Made by a program: the position numbers and the translations under genes
The notes under the pieces: generated by a model
Databases searched by the model: none
What the model saw: the letters and a program-made list of their open reading frames with translations, nothing else
What the model was told of the DNA's origin: nothing
Shown here: piece by piece, positions 8,556 through 15,592 of the stretch
Layout of the letters: each line of letters opens with the position of its first letter
How positions within the stretch are numbered: the stretch's first letter is position 1
Source of the DNA: Clostridiales bacterium
GTDB taxonomy: Bacteria; Bacillota; Clostridia; Christensenellales; Borkfalkiaceae
Assembly (NCBI GenBank): GCA_015055545.1
Contig: SVHY01000013.1
Span: 1 to 49,099, forward strand
DNA: 49,099 nt
Direction of reading: 5' to 3'

Positions 8556-8583
8556 GCGCGCGGAAATAATTCCGCGCGCTTTT
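8556..8583 (+). terminator. Hairpin between transporter and amidohydrolase genes
   Basis: Perfect 10-bp stem GCGCGCGGAA / TTCCGCGCGC, loop ATAA, followed by only four T residues. Either a weak terminator or an attenuator/processing hairpin that lowers expression of the last gene. Confidence 0.6.
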
Positions 8584-8598
8584 GCATATAGTAAGGAT

Positions 8599-9786
8599 AT
8601 GGAAAAACAGGATTTTTTTGACCGCGCTAAAGAGTTGCAGCCCGATTTGGTTGCGCAACGTCGGTTTTTACACGAACACGCGGAAACGGGTTTCGATTTG
8701 ACCAAAACGCAGGTGTATATCATCTCTAAACTCACCGAAATGGGGTATACGCCCAAGCCCTGCGGCAAAGCGGGCGTGTTGGTAAGCGTTGGTCGGGGCA
8801 AGGGCAAGGCGTTTTTATTGCGCGCAGATACCGACGGATTGCCTATCCGTGAAAAAACGGGGCTGCCGTATGCCTGTAAAACGGGGAATATGCACGCTTG
8901 CGGGCACGATATGCACACCGCTATGCTCTTGGGCGCGGCAAAGCTCTTGAAAGAACGGGAAAAAGATTTGAAAACGCCCGTGAAACTTTTATTCCAACCC
9001 GCCGAAGAACTGCTCGAAGGCGCAAAGGATTGTATGGAAAGCGGTGTGCTTGAAAATCCGACGGTGGGCGGGGCGATGATGTTGCACGTGATGACGGCAA
9101 CCGATTTTCCAAGCGGTAGTTTAATCGTTTCGTCGGCGGGTGTGAGCGCGGCTGCCGCCGATTATTTTCGTATACGCTTTCGCGGAAAAGCTTGCCACGG
9201 CGCGACGCCGCATTTGGGAATAGACGCGTTGACGGCGGCGGCGCAAACGGCGATAGCCTTGCAGGAAATTTCCGCACGGGAGCTTTCGATTGACAATCCC
9301 GCCGTGCTCACGATCGGACAGCTTAACGCGGGGAACGCGCCCAACGTAATAGCCGAGCGCGCGGAGCTGTTGGGAACTTTGCGCGCCTATGATGAAAATG
9401 CGCGTGGGTATGTAAAAAAACGGTTGCGCGAAATTGCGAAAAACGTGGCGACGGCGTTTCGGGTAAAAGCGGAAACGGAATTTACGAGCGGTACGCCTAC
9501 GCTCGTCAACGACGGAGAATTGTCGAAATTCGTCGAAGAACAGGCAAGGTCGGTTTTTGGTGAAAAATGCGTTTTCAACACCCAAGAATTAGGCGGCCGC
9601 GCGGGCGGGAGCGAAGATTTTGCGTATTTTAGCCATCAAGTACCGTCGGTGATGGTGGCGCTTTGCGCGGGAGCGAAATCGGACGGGTACGAATACCCGT
9701 TGCACCATGAAAAAACGCGGTTTGACGAAAGCGTATTGCCGATCGGCGCGGCGCTTTTGGCGAGTGTGGCGTTTGCTATGCCCTAA
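8599..9786 (+). CDS. M20-family amidohydrolase (N-acyl amino acid / hippurate hydrolase type)
   Basis: 395 aa. Seen: HACGHDMH at about residues 98-105 with the metal-binding Cys and His, PAEE at about 134-137 (catalytic Glu and metal ligand), and the late HHEK histidine near 374. The Cys-containing motif is typical of the IAA-amino acid/hippurate hydrolase branch of M20 rather than of DapE or PepT. Reaction expected: removal of an acyl group from an amino acid or related amide in the cytoplasm. TAAGGA precedes the ATG. Last gene of the AraC-linked cluster, after a GC-rich hairpin. Confidence 0.9.
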   Translation: MEKQDFFDRAKELQPDLVAQRRFLHEHAETGFDLTKTQVYIISKLTEMGYTPKPCGKAGVLVSVGRGKGKAFLLRADTDGLPIREKTGLPYACKTGNMHACGHDMHTAMLLGAAKLLKEREKDLKTPVKLLFQPAEELLEGAKDCMESGVLENPTVGGAMMLHVMTATDFPSGSLIVSSAGVSAAAADYFRIRFRGKACHGATPHLGIDALTAAAQTAIALQEISARELSIDNPAVLTIGQLNAGNAPNVIAERAELLGTLRAYDENARGYVKKRLREIAKNVATAFRVKAETEFTSGTPTLVNDGELSKFVEEQARSVFGEKCVFNTQELGGRAGGSEDFAYFSHQVPSVMVALCAGAKSDGYEYPLHHEKTRFDESVLPIGAALLASVAFAMP

Positions 9787-9826
9787 CGTGCATACGACAA
9801 AATCCGAGTATCGAAAAAGGTAAAAA

Positions 9827-9989
9827 CCGCCCGTGTGGGCGGTGGGGCATATGCGGGCAGCCGCAAACGACGAAAGGCGACGAATAAAAAGAAAAAATCC
9901 ACCGTGAAGTCAAAATTCGACAGGGTGGATTTTTTGTAATCGATAGGGGAAATTATGCATAAAACCGCAAATGCGGGCAGGTGCATAAT
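9827..9989. other. Intergenic region with three hairpins
   Basis: 220 bases without a gene lie between the amidohydrolase and the next minus-strand gene. Seen: ACCGCCC-gtgt-GGGCGGT at 9827-9844; the terminator at 9892-9935; and ATTATGCA...TGCATAAT at 9952-9989 enclosing a CCGCA/TGCGG mini-stem. The last resembles the TGCATAAT repeats near 15540 and 21925. No coding capacity was recognised. Confidence 0.6.
9892..9935. terminator. Terminator of amidohydrolase gene / convergent small gene
   Basis: AAAAAATCCACC at 9892-9903 pairs with GGTGGATTTTT at 9924-9935 around a 20-base loop; A and T runs on both sides make it bidirectional. Confidence 0.75.
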
Positions 9990-10007
9990 TTTAAAAAGAT
10001 TAAAACT

Positions 10008-10247
10008 TTAATGTTTTTGCAAGCGTTTCAAACGGCGGTAAAGAAAGACTTCCGTTAAATCTTTGTGTGCATATGCACGCGCTAATTGCTCAAAGTAATA
10101 TATTAAATCATTGTCCGTAATATTTTCTTCTTTGCACCAAGTTTCTACCCACGCGTCAAGTTTTATAAGCGTTATTTCTTTATGTTTTACATATTCGAGC
10201 TTTTGATACGCTACTCTAAATTTCGTTATCCATGCAAAATATTTCAT
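10008..10247 (-). CDS. Small hypothetical protein
   Basis: 79 aa, charged and mostly helical looking, with two Trp early (ITKFR..., DAWVETWCKEE) and a basic C-terminal tail RRLKRLQKH. No family recognised. Support for a real gene: AAGGAG nine bases before the ATG and a promoter (TTGTAC-18-TATACT) that shares a palindrome with the divergent regulator gene. Given that layout it may be controlled by, or act with, the small HTH protein next door. Confidence 0.6.
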   Translation of the reverse strand: MKYFAWITKFRVAYQKLEYVKHKEITLIKLDAWVETWCKEENITDNDLIYYFEQLARAYAHKDLTEVFLYRRLKRLQKH

Positions 10248-10278
10248 TCTTTAATGCTCCTTGGGTTTATTGATAAAA

Positions 10279-10332
10279 AGTATATCATGTTTTAAGATAG
10301 TTGTACAAATTTATTTTAAAATGTTATATAAT
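10279..10332. promoter_or_regulatory. Divergent promoters sharing palindrome TTGTACAA
   Basis: The palindrome TTGTACAA at 10301-10308 supplies the -35 box for both directions. Minus: TTGTAC, 18 bases, TATACT (10279-10284). Plus: TTGTAC, 18 bases, TATATA (10325-10330), or TATAAT at 10327-10332 with a longer spacer. A repressor on this one site would block both promoters; the HTH protein at 10352 is the natural candidate. Confidence 0.6.
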
Positions 10333-10351
10333 ATACGCAAGGAAGATAAAG

Positions 10352-10549
10352 ATGAAGATAGGGAAACGCTTACGGGAAGAAATGAAATTACAGGGTATAA
10401 CGCAAAGGGGGCTTGCGATGAGGTTGTGGATATCACAACCGACGGTTTCACAGTGGGTGACGGGGGTAAACGAACCGAGCTGTGAAATGATTGTGAAGAT
10501 TTGCAAAGTATTGGACATTACGCCAAACGAGTTGTTTGATTGGGAATAA
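10352..10549 (+). CDS. Small XRE-family (Cro/C1-type) HTH regulator
   Basis: 65 aa from ATG 10352, chosen for its AAGGA site and because the protein then begins exactly at the HTH domain (MKIGKRLREEMKLQGI). Seen: the five-helix Cro/C1 fold, with TQRGLAMRLWISQPTVSQWV as the HTH and the usual EPSCEMIVKICKVLDITPNELF end. There is no effector domain. Expected to dimerise on an operator, probably the TTGTACAA palindrome upstream. Confidence 0.88.
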   Translation: MKIGKRLREEMKLQGITQRGLAMRLWISQPTVSQWVTGVNEPSCEMIVKICKVLDITPNELFDWE

Positions 10550-10551
10550 GA

Positions 10552-10581
10552 AAAACGGCAGGGAATAATCCTTGCCGTTTT
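10552..10581 (+). terminator. Terminator of small HTH gene
   Basis: AAAACGGCA (10552-10560) pairs with TGCCGTTTT (10573-10581), starting three bases after the stop codon. Confidence 0.75.
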
Positions 10582-10599
10582 GTGTTTGGGGGATAGTTT

Positions 10600-10797
10600 C
10601 GCTCTGACGAGCGATTGACCGCTACGCGGTAGGGGCGCAACCTACGGTTGCTTTACTTGGGGGTAAAGTTTTGCCCTGTCGGGCAATTGACCGCCAAAGG
10701 CGGTGAAAAGCGCAAAGCAAAGCTTTGCTTAACTGGGGCTTGTTATGCGGGGTTTCACCCCTGCACCCCACAAGGGACTGTGTCCCTTGACCCTTTT
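10600..10797 (+). repeat. Modular hairpin element, family A, copies 2 and 3
   Basis: Two elements in tandem. Copy 2: CGCTC-tgac-GAGCG, CCGC-tac-GCGG, GCAACC-tac-GGTTGC, then TTACTTGGGG. Copy 3: TTGCCC-tgtc-GGGCAA, CCGCC-aaa-GGCGG, GCAAAGC-aaa-GCTTTGC, then AACTGGGGCTTG. Copy 3 continues with a GCGGGG...CCCCTGC hairpin and AAGGGAC-tgt-GTCCCTT (about 10772-10788). The last part is nearly the same as the sequence at 46408-46467. It ends at the stop codon of the convergent trpB gene. Confidence 0.85.
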
Positions 10798-12165
10798 TTA
10801 AAATTTTGGCAGCTTTGCGAGTGCTTTTTCGATTTCTGCATCCGTCGGGATATAATCGGTCATTTTGCCGTCGTGGAATTTTTCGTACGACATCATATCA
10901 AAATAACCCGTGCCCGTTAAACCGAATACAATCGTCTTTTCTTCGCCCGTTTCTTTGCATTTGAGCGCCTCGTCTATCGCAACCTTGATCGCGTGCGAGC
11001 TTTCGGGTGCGGGCAATATACCCTCAATCCGCGCAAAGTATTCCGCCGCCTCAAACACCGACGTTTGCGTAACCGAACGCGCTTCCATTAATCCCTCGTC
11101 GTAGAGCTGGGAAAGCGTGCTCGTCATGCCGTGGTATCTAAGTCCGCCAGCGTGGCTTGCCGCGGGGATAAAGCCCGAGCCGAGCGTGTACATCTTTTGC
11201 AAGGGACAGACCATGCCCGTGTCGCAATAGTCGTACGCGTATTTCCCGCGCGTGAGCGTGGGACAGGACGCGGGTTCGACCGCGATAAACTTGCAGTCCG
11301 ATTTACCCTGTAATTTTTCCGCCATAAAAGGGGCTATCAAGCCGCCAAGGTTAGAACCGCCGCCCGCGCAACCGATGACGATATCCGCTTTTTCGCCGTA
11401 TTTATCAAGCGCCGTTTTCGTTTCTAAACCGATGACCGATTGGTGTAACAGGACTTGATTGAGAACGCTGCCTAATACGTAGCGATAGCCTTCCAAGCCC
11501 GTCGCCGCTTCTACCGCTTCGGAAATGGCACAGCCTAAACTTCCGTTCGTGCCCGGGAATTCTTCCAAAATCTTTCTGCCGACCGCCGTCGTCGTGGACG
11601 GAGAGGGGGTAACGGATGCGCCGTAGGTGCGCATGACTTCACGCCGAAACGGTTTTTGTTCGTACGAGCATTTTACCATATACACTTTGCAGTCCAAGCC
11701 AAAGTACGAACACGCCATAGACAAAGCCGTGCCCCATTGACCTGCGCCCGTTTCCGTCGTAACGCCTTTCAAGCCCTGTTCTTTCGCATAATACGCTTGC
11801 GCAATCGCTGAGTTGAGCTTGTGGCTTCCGCTCGTGTTATTGCCTTCAAACTTATAATAAATCTTCGCGGGCGTGCCCAGCTTTTTCTCCAAGCAATACG
11901 CGCGGATTAAGGGTGCGGGACGGTACATTTTATAAAAATCGCGTATCTCCGTCGGGATATCGATATATTCCGTCGTGTCGTCTAATTCCTGTTTTACAAG
12001 CTCTTCACAAAACACCTGCGAGAGTTCGTCTTTCGTCATAGGCGCTTTGGTTTCGGGGTTTAAAAGGGGCGCGGGCTTGTTTTTCATAAACGCGCGCAAA
12101 TTGATCCATGCCTTGGGCAGTTCGTTTTCGCTTAAATAAATTTTGTAAGGGATTTCTTGTTTCAT
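10798..12165 (-). CDS. trpB: Tryptophan synthase beta-like protein, TrpB2 type
   Basis: 455 aa, AAGGAG before the ATG. A PLP enzyme with the Schiff-base lysine in GSHKLNSA (Lys116), the ETGAGQWG motif and the phosphate-binding GCAGGGSN loop. The N-terminal extension and length match TrpB2, the form that lacks the TrpA-contacting features of TrpB1 and often stands alone; it can join serine and indole. No other trp gene is nearby. The upstream Trp T-box shows it is induced when charged tRNA-Trp is scarce, so it serves tryptophan supply, perhaps by salvaging indole in the gut. Confidence 0.95.
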   Translation of the reverse strand: MKQEIPYKIYLSENELPKAWINLRAFMKNKPAPLLNPETKAPMTKDELSQVFCEELVKQELDDTTEYIDIPTEIRDFYKMYRPAPLIRAYCLEKKLGTPAKIYYKFEGNNTSGSHKLNSAIAQAYYAKEQGLKGVTTETGAGQWGTALSMACSYFGLDCKVYMVKCSYEQKPFRREVMRTYGASVTPSPSTTTAVGRKILEEFPGTNGSLGCAISEAVEAATGLEGYRYVLGSVLNQVLLHQSVIGLETKTALDKYGEKADIVIGCAGGGSNLGGLIAPFMAEKLQGKSDCKFIAVEPASCPTLTRGKYAYDYCDTGMVCPLQKMYTLGSGFIPAASHAGGLRYHGMTSTLSQLYDEGLMEARSVTQTSVFEAAEYFARIEGILPAPESSHAIKVAIDEALKCKETGEEKTIVFGLTGTGYFDMMSYEKFHDGKMTDYIPTDAEIEKALAKLPKF

Positions 12166-12186
12166 AATAATTTCTCCTTGTTCGTA

Positions 12187-12460
12187 ATAAAAAACCCGAA
12201 AAACGGAATTGTTCCGCTTTTCGGGACGATATTTTCAATACCGCGGTGCCACCCGTGTTGACTTTTTAAAAAGCCCGCTTTTTATGCGTACTATCATACG
12301 CTCCGTGCGATTACGGGCACGCCCCGTCGATTGCTACTTGCGTGTTTCACGCGTTCGTTCGCCCTCATAAGTCCATTCCCCAAAGCGTTCCGCATTGCAA
12401 TTCCACCGCCTGCAACTCTCTTTGCCGTTCTACAAAGGGTACTATTCTTAATCATAGGTT
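12187..12460 (-). promoter_or_regulatory. T-box leader with Trp (UGG) specifier
   Basis: Read on the minus strand. The T-box core TGGCACCGCGG is at 12251-12241. The specifier region reads GGGGAATGGACTTATG, giving codon UGG at 12375-12373 in the usual GAA-NNN-A context. The intrinsic terminator is CCCGAAAAACGGAA / TTCCGCTTTTCGGG at 12225-12195 followed by a T run. T-boxes bind uncharged tRNA, which favours the antiterminator and switches the gene on. The 5' limit of the leader is approximate. Confidence 0.93.
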
Positions 12461-12480
12461 TGTTTTTATATTGTGCTTAT

Positions 12481-12509
12481 AGCATAGCACTTTTTTTGCG
12501 CGCCGTCAA
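12481..12509 (-). promoter_or_regulatory. Promoter of T-box/trpB transcript
   Basis: Minus strand TTGACG (12504-12509), 17 bases, TATGCT (12481-12486), just past the end of the upstream phosphodiesterase gene. Confidence 0.75.
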
Positions 12510-12513
12510 GCGT

Positions 12514-13062
12514 TTAGACGGTATACGGCTGAAATTCTTCTCCCGTTTGCAAGTTTTTCCAAGTCAATTCACCCTTTTCGTACACGATATACGAATGGGG
12601 CGTGCAGTCCTTGGGCAAAGCCGTCGAACCGCAGTTCGCGTAAATCGCGCCGTTTTTCATTTCCGTGCGTTCGGGCGTGTGGAAATGTCCGTTGAACAGG
12701 ATATCTCCCGCTTTTAACAGGGGCTGTATATCCTTATTATACACGTGCCCGTGCGTTAAGAACAGCGTTTTGCCGTTGTCGTCTATCAGCGCGTAATCGG
12801 CGAGCATGGGAAACTCCAAAACCATTTGGTCTACTTCGCTGTCGCAGTTCCCGCGAATCGCCGTGATTTTGTTTTTGATAGCGTTGAGCATAGCAAACAC
12901 CTTTTTGGGTGCGTAATCATCGGGAAAATCGTTGCGCGGGCCGTGGTATAACAAATCGCCCAAAAGCAACAATCTGTCCGCGTTTTCGTTTTCAAACGCC
13001 TGTAAAAGCTTTTCACACCAAAAAGCCGAACCGTGAATATCCGATGCAATAATATATTTCAT
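12514..13062 (-). CDS. YfcE-family metallophosphoesterase
   Basis: 182 aa. All calcineurin-like metal motifs are visible: ASDIHG (about 6-11), GDLLYHG, GNCD, THGH and GHFHT, with family-typical length and no extra domain. YfcE/MJ0936 proteins are manganese-dependent phosphodiesterases of uncertain natural substrate. Third gene of a minus-strand operon, 11 bases after the SGNH hydrolase gene, with AAGGAA upstream of its ATG. Confidence 0.92.
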   Translation of the reverse strand: MKYIIASDIHGSAFWCEKLLQAFENENADRLLLLGDLLYHGPRNDFPDDYAPKKVFAMLNAIKNKITAIRGNCDSEVDQMVLEFPMLADYALIDDNGKTLFLTHGHVYNKDIQPLLKAGDILFNGHFHTPERTEMKNGAIYANCGSTALPKDCTPHSYIVYEKGELTWKNLQTGEEFQPYTV

Positions 13063-13073
13063 GTGCGAGTTCC

Positions 13074-14042
13074 TTATAATTTAATCTGTTTTAACACGTT
13101 TTCCGCGTAATACGCAAAGCCGCCGTCGGTGGGGTGCAGTCCGTCGCTGAAAAGCTCGTGCGGCACGACGTCGTATATATCGATAATTTTCGTGTTTTCA
13201 TAACCGCTTGCGATGCGGGCGATTTCCGCTCTCGCGTCTTGGAGCGTACCGATGGGCTTTTGCTCTTCGCCGTTAAAGCGCCATATGGGAAGTATTACGA
13301 ACACGGGCACGTTTTTATGTAAAGGCATAAGCCGTTCAAAGAACTCTGAACAGTTTTGTAAAAACGCTTGCGCGGTTTGCCGCTTACACCAGTCGTTCGA
13401 GCCGTACGCAACGATGACCGCGTCGGCGTTATAATCCGTGCTCGTGTCCACCATACGCATATCGAACATAGCGCCGCCGATAGCGAAATTGAAAATTTCC
13501 GCGTCCAACGCGTACGCTACGCGGTTGGCGTACGAAAGGGCGGGGGATTTGGAATCGTAGCCCTGCGTAATCGAATCGCCGTGGAATACCAAACGACGTT
13601 TGGGATTTACCCGTTCAAAAAACGCGCCGTCGGAAAGCTCTACGCTCGTAATCCGAGCACGGAACAAATTTGGTAAAAACAGCGTGATACGGTTTTTGCC
13701 GTCGGGCAGTTCTACGCGATACGCGCCTGCGCACGCCGTTGCCTGTTCTTCGCCGATAAGCGCGGTTTGCTTACCGTTGATAAACAGCGAGAAATAATAC
13801 CATTTTCGGGACGACGCCTCCGTCGCTTTATCGTAGGCAAAGGCGAAAAATTTGCTGTCCGTATAGAAATCCAAGCGGATTCCTGCGGTGGCGTACGCCC
13901 TTTTGCCGAAATCTGCGTTGAAGTCTGTGATGCGCTGTGCTTGCGCCGTTTTCATACGGTATAATTCGATCCCGTCTTTATCCGAAAGAGTGTCCGCTAC
14001 GCCGAGCGCAAGGGAATGAATTTGTTCGTTGGTAAGTTTCAT
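13074..14042 (-). CDS. SGNH/GDSL hydrolase with N-terminal beta domain
   Basis: 322 aa. N-terminal half (to about residue 145) looks like a jelly-roll carbohydrate-binding-type domain, as in CE2/CE3-like esterases. The C-terminal SGNH fold has FHGDSITQGYDS (catalytic Ser), a Gly in the NFAIGGAMF block, YGSNDW (Asn) and SDGLHPTDGG (Asp and His), so all four blocks are intact. No signal peptide: a cytoplasmic esterase, probably deacetylating a sugar or similar. It follows the MDR-like gene by 13 bases. Only a weak GGA serves as ribosome-binding site. Confidence 0.88.
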   Translation of the reverse strand: MKLTNEQIHSLALGVADTLSDKDGIELYRMKTAQAQRITDFNADFGKRAYATAGIRLDFYTDSKFFAFAYDKATEASSRKWYYFSLFINGKQTALIGEEQATACAGAYRVELPDGKNRITLFLPNLFRARITSVELSDGAFFERVNPKRRLVFHGDSITQGYDSKSPALSYANRVAYALDAEIFNFAIGGAMFDMRMVDTSTDYNADAVIVAYGSNDWCKRQTAQAFLQNCSEFFERLMPLHKNVPVFVILPIWRFNGEEQKPIGTLQDARAEIARIASGYENTKIIDIYDVVPHELFSDGLHPTDGGFAYYAENVLKQIKL

Positions 14043-14055
14043 AGCTAAAAATCCG

Positions 14056-15054
14056 TTAAAAAATAAATTTCAAAATGTCCATCTCTTCGGGCATGTTCGC
14101 GCCGCTGCCGAGAATGTTCGCGTATTTTTCCATAAGCGAGGGAAGTTCTTCTTCCTTAAAGCTACAATAAGGGAATTCCGAATAATTCACCGCTTTGTTC
14201 GCAAGCAGGTTAATAGCCGTGGAAACGAATTCGCGGCTTTCGGTAATGCCTTTTATGGTAACGTTGTTTTTGAGCGCGTATTCCAAGTTCACGTGCAGGC
14301 TCTTGCAGGTGGGCGCGCAGAAGGATACGTACGCATCGCGTTTTACGAGCGGGAATAACACGGACGGTTCGCTACGGTTGGCATACGCCATATACACCGC
14401 GCCGTCGGCGAATTTGCCGCCCGTTACTTTTAAGACGTTTTGTTTCAGCGTTTCGTCGTTGGGGAAAGTGTAATAAATACCGCATTTTTTCGCGCGCGCA
14501 AGGCGTTCGGTGTTGTTGTCCGCCAAAATAGGTACGGCGCGATGGTAAATCAGGATTTGGCAAAGGACGTTGGAATACAGCCCGCCGCCAAGCACTAAAA
14601 TATGCTGACCGACGGAAACGTGCATTTCGTCGATAATGCGTTCTGCCAAGGCTACGGCGTCGATTAAAAACGCCGCTTCGTCCGATACGGACGCGGGAAG
14701 CGAGTATACGTCGTCGGAGCCGGCTACGACGAAATCACGGTAGAACCCGTCCGTCGTTTCACCCGCTACTTTTAGTCCGTCGGGTGCAAGCTCGTCTTCG
14801 GTTACGCCGGCAAGATAGACGCGTTCGCCCTTTTTTACGAACGAGTCTTCGCCCGCCTCCGTTACTTGACCGATAGCGAATCTGCCGGGGATAAAAGGGG
14901 CTTTGACTTTGATAGCACCGCTATATACGGAAACGTCCGATTCCGTAAGCAGGGCTTTCGTTACCTTAACTTTGACTTTGTCCGACGAGATTTTTAAATC
15001 GGGCGCAAGCACGTGCTGTAAGTTATGCGGATATGCAAGTTGCCATACTTTCAT
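14056..15054 (-). CDS. Medium-chain dehydrogenase/reductase-like protein lacking zinc ligands
   Basis: 332 aa from ATG 15054, which has AAGGA eight bases ahead; a longer frame begins at 15108 but covers the promoter region. Seen: GroES-like N-terminal part with IPGRFAIGQV, and a Rossmann domain with LVLGGGLYSNVLCQIL. Where zinc alcohol dehydrogenases have CGTD and GHE, this protein has LTESD and GRF, so the catalytic zinc cannot be held in the usual way. First gene of a three-gene operon with SGNH hydrolase and YfcE. Function unknown; perhaps a sugar-alcohol type reductase that has lost or changed activity. Confidence 0.8.
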   Translation of the reverse strand: MKVWQLAYPHNLQHVLAPDLKISSDKVKVKVTKALLTESDVSVYSGAIKVKAPFIPGRFAIGQVTEAGEDSFVKKGERVYLAGVTEDELAPDGLKVAGETTDGFYRDFVVAGSDDVYSLPASVSDEAAFLIDAVALAERIIDEMHVSVGQHILVLGGGLYSNVLCQILIYHRAVPILADNNTERLARAKKCGIYYTFPNDETLKQNVLKVTGGKFADGAVYMAYANRSEPSVLFPLVKRDAYVSFCAPTCKSLHVNLEYALKNNVTIKGITESREFVSTAINLLANKAVNYSEFPYCSFKEEELPSLMEKYANILGSGANMPEEMDILKFIF

Positions 15055-15123
15055 AAACCATGTCCTTGTGGTTTGGGCGTGGGATTTGGCGCAAAATTTC
15101 GCGCGCATTGCCTAAACATTATC

Positions 15124-15152
15124 AGTATACCGCATTTTCCGTAAATTTGCAA
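15124..15152 (-). promoter_or_regulatory. Promoter of MDR-SGNH-YfcE operon
   Basis: Minus strand TTGCAA (15147-15152), 17 bases, TATACT (15124-15129). Confidence 0.75.
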
Positions 15153-15182
15153 GTATTTTTTTGCAAATCCAACTAAAAACAG

Positions 15183-15211
15183 TTGACGGGTTTAAAAAAA
15201 AGCGTTATAAT
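15183..15211 (+). promoter_or_regulatory. Promoter of rpmE
   Basis: TTGACG (15183-15188), 17 bases, TATAAT (15206-15211). Confidence 0.85.
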
Positions 15212-15251
15212 TGAAAAGCATTAAAGAATATCAACAGCGAGGTGAATGAAT

Positions 15252-15455
15252 ATGAAAGCGGATATCCATCCTAACTATCATGAAGTAACGGTTACTTGCG
15301 CTTGCGGTGCTACGTTTAAGACGGGTACGACGAAAGATTGCGAAGTATTGAAAGTGGACATTTGCAGCAACTGCCACCCCTTCTTCACGGGTAAGCAGAA
15401 GTTGGTTGATACCGGTGGACGTATCGACAAGTTCAAGAAGAGATACGGTATGTAA
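15252..15455 (+). CDS. rpmE: 50S ribosomal protein L31 (zinc type)
   Basis: 67 aa from ATG 15252, seven bases after AGGTG; the ATG at 15246 is too close to that site. Seen: [18 protein letters not shown] with CxC, and ICSNCHPFF with CxxC, the four cysteines of the zinc-binding L31 form, plus the ending [10 protein letters not shown]. Its neighbours (DUF1385, prmC, prfA) match the usual Bacillota gene order, though a terminator separates them. Confidence 0.97.
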   Translation: MKADIHPNYHEVTVTCACGATFKTGTTKDCEVLKVDICSNCHPFFTGKQKLVDTGGRIDKFKKRYGM

Positions 15456-15462
15456 TGGCGGT

Positions 15463-15494
15463 GGGGTTTTAGGTTTTTCTAAAACCCCTTCTTT
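15463..15494 (+). terminator. rpmE terminator
   Basis: Perfect stem GGGGTTTTAG / CTAAAACCCC, loop GTTTTT, followed by TTCTTT. Confidence 0.88.
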
Positions 15495-15533
15495 CATTAA
15501 AAACGAATGATAACCGTCGCAATGCAGAGAAAG

Positions 15534-15575
15534 TTAAATGCATAATTCTTAATGCATAATGCATAATTGCGGCTG
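15534..15575. repeat. TGCATAAT short repeats
   Basis: Three closely spaced ATGCATAAT words (AAATGCATAATTC, TAATGCATAATGCATAATTG). The same words occur at 21923-21942, and a paired version at 9952-9989. ATGCAT is palindromic, so the repeats can form small stems. Function unknown. Confidence 0.6.
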
Positions 15576-15592
15576 GTGTTGATATAAAGAGT

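Noticed and set aside
9827-9989. tRNA gene in the hairpin-rich gap
   Set aside because: The stems do not assemble into a cloverleaf, there is no TTCGA-type T-loop and no CCA-like end. No tRNA was found anywhere in the window.
10600-10797. CRISPR array
   Set aside because: Repeats here are self-paired hairpins of differing sequence without regular unique spacers, and no cas genes are present. The Cas4-like protein at 967 alone is not evidence for CRISPR.
12331-12717. Plus-strand frame over the T-box region
   Set aside because: It covers the T-box leader and the end of the YfcE gene on the other strand, and the translation is not protein-like.
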